DNA of 64,000 nucleotides from Gyrodactylus bullatarudis (Eukaryota; Platyhelminthes; Monogenea; Gyrodactylidea; Gyrodactylidae). A program made the position numbers and the translations under genes. Shown piece by piece: positions 61,137 through 64,000 of the stretch (position 1 is its first letter; the number at the start of each line of letters is the position of its first letter). The stretch lies in contig SSNU01000011.1 of NCBI GenBank assembly GCA_012064415.1, forward strand, positions 32,776-96,775. Reading direction: 5' to 3'. Below the pieces are notes generated by a model. It did no database searches and was not told the origin of the DNA. It saw only the letters and a list, made by a program, of their open reading frames with translations.

Positions 61137-62938
61137 GACATTGGAGAATTTATCATAGATGATACAGGAAGTAGGAATTTTGAGAAGAAATTAGTTGACC
61201 TTGGCTTTGGAAAGGAATGTTCTGAGCTATTTCTTGAACTTGACTATAATGAAAATGATTTGAGAAAGGCTTTTATTAGTCAGAATAAAATTGGAATCTT
61301 CCAAAATGCTCTATATGAGGAGCTCCTTCTGGGTATGACGCCAAAGTGAGTCAGTCCTGTTACTAAAATTCTCAATTGAGAAAGCTGCTATCAAATTCGA
61401 TATTCCAAACAGGTCAAATATATATTTGGAGTTTAAACTATTAGACAAAATGTAAGAGTGAAAATAATCGATTTTGATTGGTTGTTGTGATTCTCGATAT
61501 CTATTGGTCGTTCAAGTCAGGGCAGAGAGAGGTATAAATATAATTCTGGTATGAAAAATATTCAACTAGCATTTCATCATTTGTTTAATTTACTGCATAT
61601 GAGAGAGAGAAAAAATTAAGGTTCATAAAATAAGACACAATTCATCTTTGAAAAACCCATGATTCAAATGATTGTTGGTCAATTAATTTCAAAAATACAC
61701 GATTTTCAAACTCTATACAAATAGGTATATGACATCCGAAAATAATTATTTTTGATTATAATCAAATGATTATTTCGAATTCAGTAAAAAATTTATTAAA
61801 ACTTAGGTCTAGGTTGTTTTTAAGATTAATTTGCCAAGCTTCACAAAATTAACCAGTAAATCTAGTTGATATGAAGATTATAAAATTTAATATTATTACA
61901 AAAAACTAAATAATTTTCTACTCAGAATGAAATGAGTCTTTTAAATAAAGAAATTTCTGAAAAAAAGCTAATTGATATGAAAAATTCAAATATGTTCAAA
62001 GATTCACTTTTACGATTTGAAGACAAAAAATTCTGAAAAAGATTTTTTAATGAAGAATATGGTCATTCTTAAATTTCGTTTTGACGCTAAAATCCCATTC
62101 TTTAAAACTTTGAACCGAAAATTTTTGTTGATTTCGGAGTGAGAGAGTGATCAAAAGTTGATTTTCAGGATCACATTAAGACAAGAAAGAAGGATATACT
62201 AAATCTGTTCAAATGAATTATCGTTTGGGAGTCGAATTTCGATTTTTTGATCCTGATTAATGAAATTTCGACAATTCGAAATCTCTCGAAAATGGTGGAT
62301 CTTTCGAAAATTTGTCGGTGGTATTTGGAGAAGCAAACCAAATAATTAGTTAGCGAAATTTTTCGGTTCTGATCGAGATTATGTTTCAACTAAGACCTAA
62401 TCAAGGAATATTTTTCTCTACGAACATGGTCCGTGTTTTAATCTATCACTGATCAAAACTTTTTGAAAATATTGAATTTTTTGTAAATTTAGTAAATTCT
62501 CATCTTTCTTTTTCGTTTAAGTTTACAAATTGAGATCATCGTGTATCTTTCAAATACAGAATGTTTTTATTTTCTAGTCAAATGGATATTTATGGAATTC
62601 TGAATTTGAACGAAAATTTTAATTGCAAAAAAAAGCACGTTGAGAATGGACATGGAAAGCTCGAAAAAGTCTATAGAAATTTAATACTAATTGGAATATC
62701 TTATGAAAATCTGACGATTCGCAGTCTTGTCTACGTTCATGTAATGAACCTTTCTTCTCAATTTATTGACGAAATGATTTTGGTTAAACTCTTGAGAATT
62801 AGTCAAAATAATAGACTCTCAGTTCTGGAATATTCCGAAATATTACTTTACATTTGGAAATTCTTTGAACAAATTCGTTGCAATTTCAATTACATACGAG
62901 AATTAATCGAGAAAGGTAAACATTTGGGAAATTACTTG
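61137..62938 (+). CDS. Two internal exons of an unrecognised gene
   Basis: Exon 61137-61345 follows an acceptor AAAAAG and ends at donor CAAA|GTGAGT. Exon 62578-62938 follows TTTTCTAG and ends at TTG|GTAAGATA. They join in phase to about 190 residues: acidic/helical first (DIGEFIIDDTGSRNFEKKLV, LELDYNENDLRKAFISQNKI), then helical with NLTIRSLVYVHVMNLSSQFI and EYSEILLYIWKFFEQIRCNF. I do not recognise a domain; armadillo-like helical repeats are a guess. Start and end are not found, and the gene probably extends both ways. The 1.2 kb intron between them holds fold-back fragments (61.9-62.5 kb). Confidence 0.5.
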
Positions 62939-63198
62939 GTAAGATATTCAAGTTCTGAGACTTTTACATTCCCTTCGAATAAACCTCGTATCAATAATCC
63001 ACTATTATTTAAACTAACTCCCAAAATTGTATTATATTCCTTAACCCTTCATGTCCCATGATATACTTTTTAAATCCCTATTTTTTATTAGAGCATCTAT
63101 AGATGATAAATTCGAAAGAATTAAGTAAAGACAAAAAAGTTATGAATTGTTGCTTCTAAATCACTAGCAATTTTACTAAACTATAATAAATAATACTG

Positions 63199-63421
63199 AT
63201 TATTTCACAAATAAAGATCTCTATTTCGGGCATACTCATCAGTATGATACATGCGATATAAATACTATAGTTTTACAAGAAAGAAACAGATGATGTTATT
63301 GGTCGAAATTTTAACTCGAAATTTACAAAACTCTATTCTTTCTTGTAAAACCAGTATTTATATGGCATGTATCATACTGGTGAGTATACCCGAAATAGAG
63401 ATCTTTATTTGTGAAATAATC
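63199..63421. repeat. Palindrome of 223 bp
   Basis: Arms of about 87 bp (63199-63287 and 63335-63421) with few mismatches. Tips are ATTATTTCACAAATAAAGAT; inner part is TTTTACAAGAAAGAA. Non-coding; probably a MITE. Confidence 0.8.
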
Positions 63422-63465
63422 TGGCATCTTCTTATTTCTAATAAATAATACATATTTTTCATTAA

Positions 63466-63539
63466 GTCCTAATTTTTGTACGTGCCTAAATTTTAGGACC
63501 CTGAAATAAGGGAATAGCTTCCTATTTTTTGATGCTCTA
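63466..63539 (-). mobile_element. Terminal fragment of the hAT family
   Basis: On the minus strand it starts TAGAGCATCAAAAAATAGGA and runs to AAAATTAGGACTTAATG (with AAATTTAGGC between). It matches 20045-20118, the end of the full hAT. No transposase part is attached, so this is a relic or a short non-autonomous end. Confidence 0.75.
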
Positions 63540-63949
63540 TTAATGATTGATTACTTCATGAATAACAGTTTCTATATTTTATAAAACATAAATGAACATA
63601 AAAACGATTTAAACGAATCTCATTGTAAGGAATAGACCGTATCTTTCTTTTCTTCAAATATTTAGAATCGGGAACAACAACCTTTCGTGGTCTTCCTACA
63701 ATCTGAGTTTCAAAGTTCAATGATGTAAGAATTTTTGCTAAATTACATGGCTATGGTCTTCTGAATAAAAAACATTTTTTTACTTTGTCTTCAAATGGCT
63801 GGAGATTCCATTCTTTATTTTGAGTTCTTAGTTCGTCTTCTTCAAAATAGTCAATTTCCTATTTGTTGGGAAAGAACTGCCGAGCTTCTTCGAAAATATT
63901 TTTAGTTTCAAATGAGAGACTCATTTAGAGGATTTGGAAGTCAAGTGGA

Positions 63950-64000
63950 TATTTAGTAATAAAGCTTATATTTCACCGGATCTCGTCAGACTATTACACC
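63950..64000 (-). ncRNA. Hammerhead-like motif of a Penelope-like terminal repeat cut by window edge
   Basis: On the minus strand: TAGT, CTGACGA, GATCCGGT, GAAA, a stem III around AAGCTT, then ATT followed by ACTA. Stem I TAGU:ACUA pairs over 4 bp. Compared with the 32.7 kb copy (GAGU:ACUC, AACGTT) both stems changed while staying paired. This suggests selection on structure. The rest of the element lies beyond the window. Confidence 0.6.

Noticed and set aside
1..64000. CRISPR array, bacterial operon or integrated virus
   Set aside because: There are no regularly spaced direct repeats, the genes are spliced animal genes, and all RT/integrase genes fit Penelope-like, non-LTR or Ginger-like elements without capsid or envelope genes.

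Overview
The window is strongly AT-rich animal nuclear DNA. It carries seven spliced protein-coding loci and many transposable elements. The recognised genes are CCDC40, CTP synthase, UBR5, MRE11, AMFR/gp78 and POLR3E; a seventh partial gene near the right edge is not recognised. CCDC40 implies motile cilia or flagella. Several introns are only 25-35 nt long and sit next to ordinary 50-120 nt introns and kilobase introns filled with repeats. Among animals, dicyemid mesozoans are the published precedent for introns averaging about 26 nt. A small, fast-evolving, ciliated invertebrate such as a mesozoan is therefore plausible, but this is inference and the species is not proven.

Layout. 1-9156: CCDC40 (minus strand, 3' part beyond the left edge), with a Penelope-like element and a gap-containing MULE-like transposon in its introns. 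9277-11544: CTP synthase (plus). 11.9-14.4 kb: a large fold-back repeat and a small inverted-repeat element holding a tRNA-like arm and a hammerhead-ribozyme-like core. 14.8-26.1 kb: a repeat block with a truncated piggyBac, a broken non-LTR element interrupted by a fold-back, a hAT nested in a second palindromic repeat, another non-LTR element and a Penelope-like element. 26.5-43.3 kb: complete UBR5 (minus, 26 exons). 43.4-47.1 kb: complete MRE11 (plus). 48.7-53.6 kb: an orphan exon, a KRBA2/Ginger-like DDE transposon and nested fold-backs. 54.0-55.4 kb: AMFR 5' part (minus). 55.5-60.0 kb: complete POLR3E (plus). 61.1-62.9 kb: exons of an unrecognised gene. 63.2-64.0 kb: palindrome, hAT end and the start of another Penelope-like terminal repeat.

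The six recognised genes form three head-to-head pairs (CCDC40/CTPS, UBR5/MRE11, AMFR/POLR3E). The start codons of each pair are separated by 120, 117 and 115 bp, so each gap must hold both promoters. The genes otherwise serve unrelated housekeeping roles: axoneme assembly, CTP synthesis, ubiquitination, DNA break repair, ER-associated degradation and Pol III transcription.

The most unusual signals are: (i) hammerhead-ribozyme-like motifs in the Penelope-like terminal repeats and in the 14.2 kb SINE-like element; (ii) the 25-35 nt introns; (iii) the three compact bidirectional promoters; (iv) a UBR5 much longer than the vertebrate protein that lacks a recognisable MLLE/PABC domain; (v) a copy of the UBR5/MRE11 promoter and UBR5 exon 2 inside a MRE11 intron; (vi) an uncharacterised fold-back repeat whose arms look exon-like.
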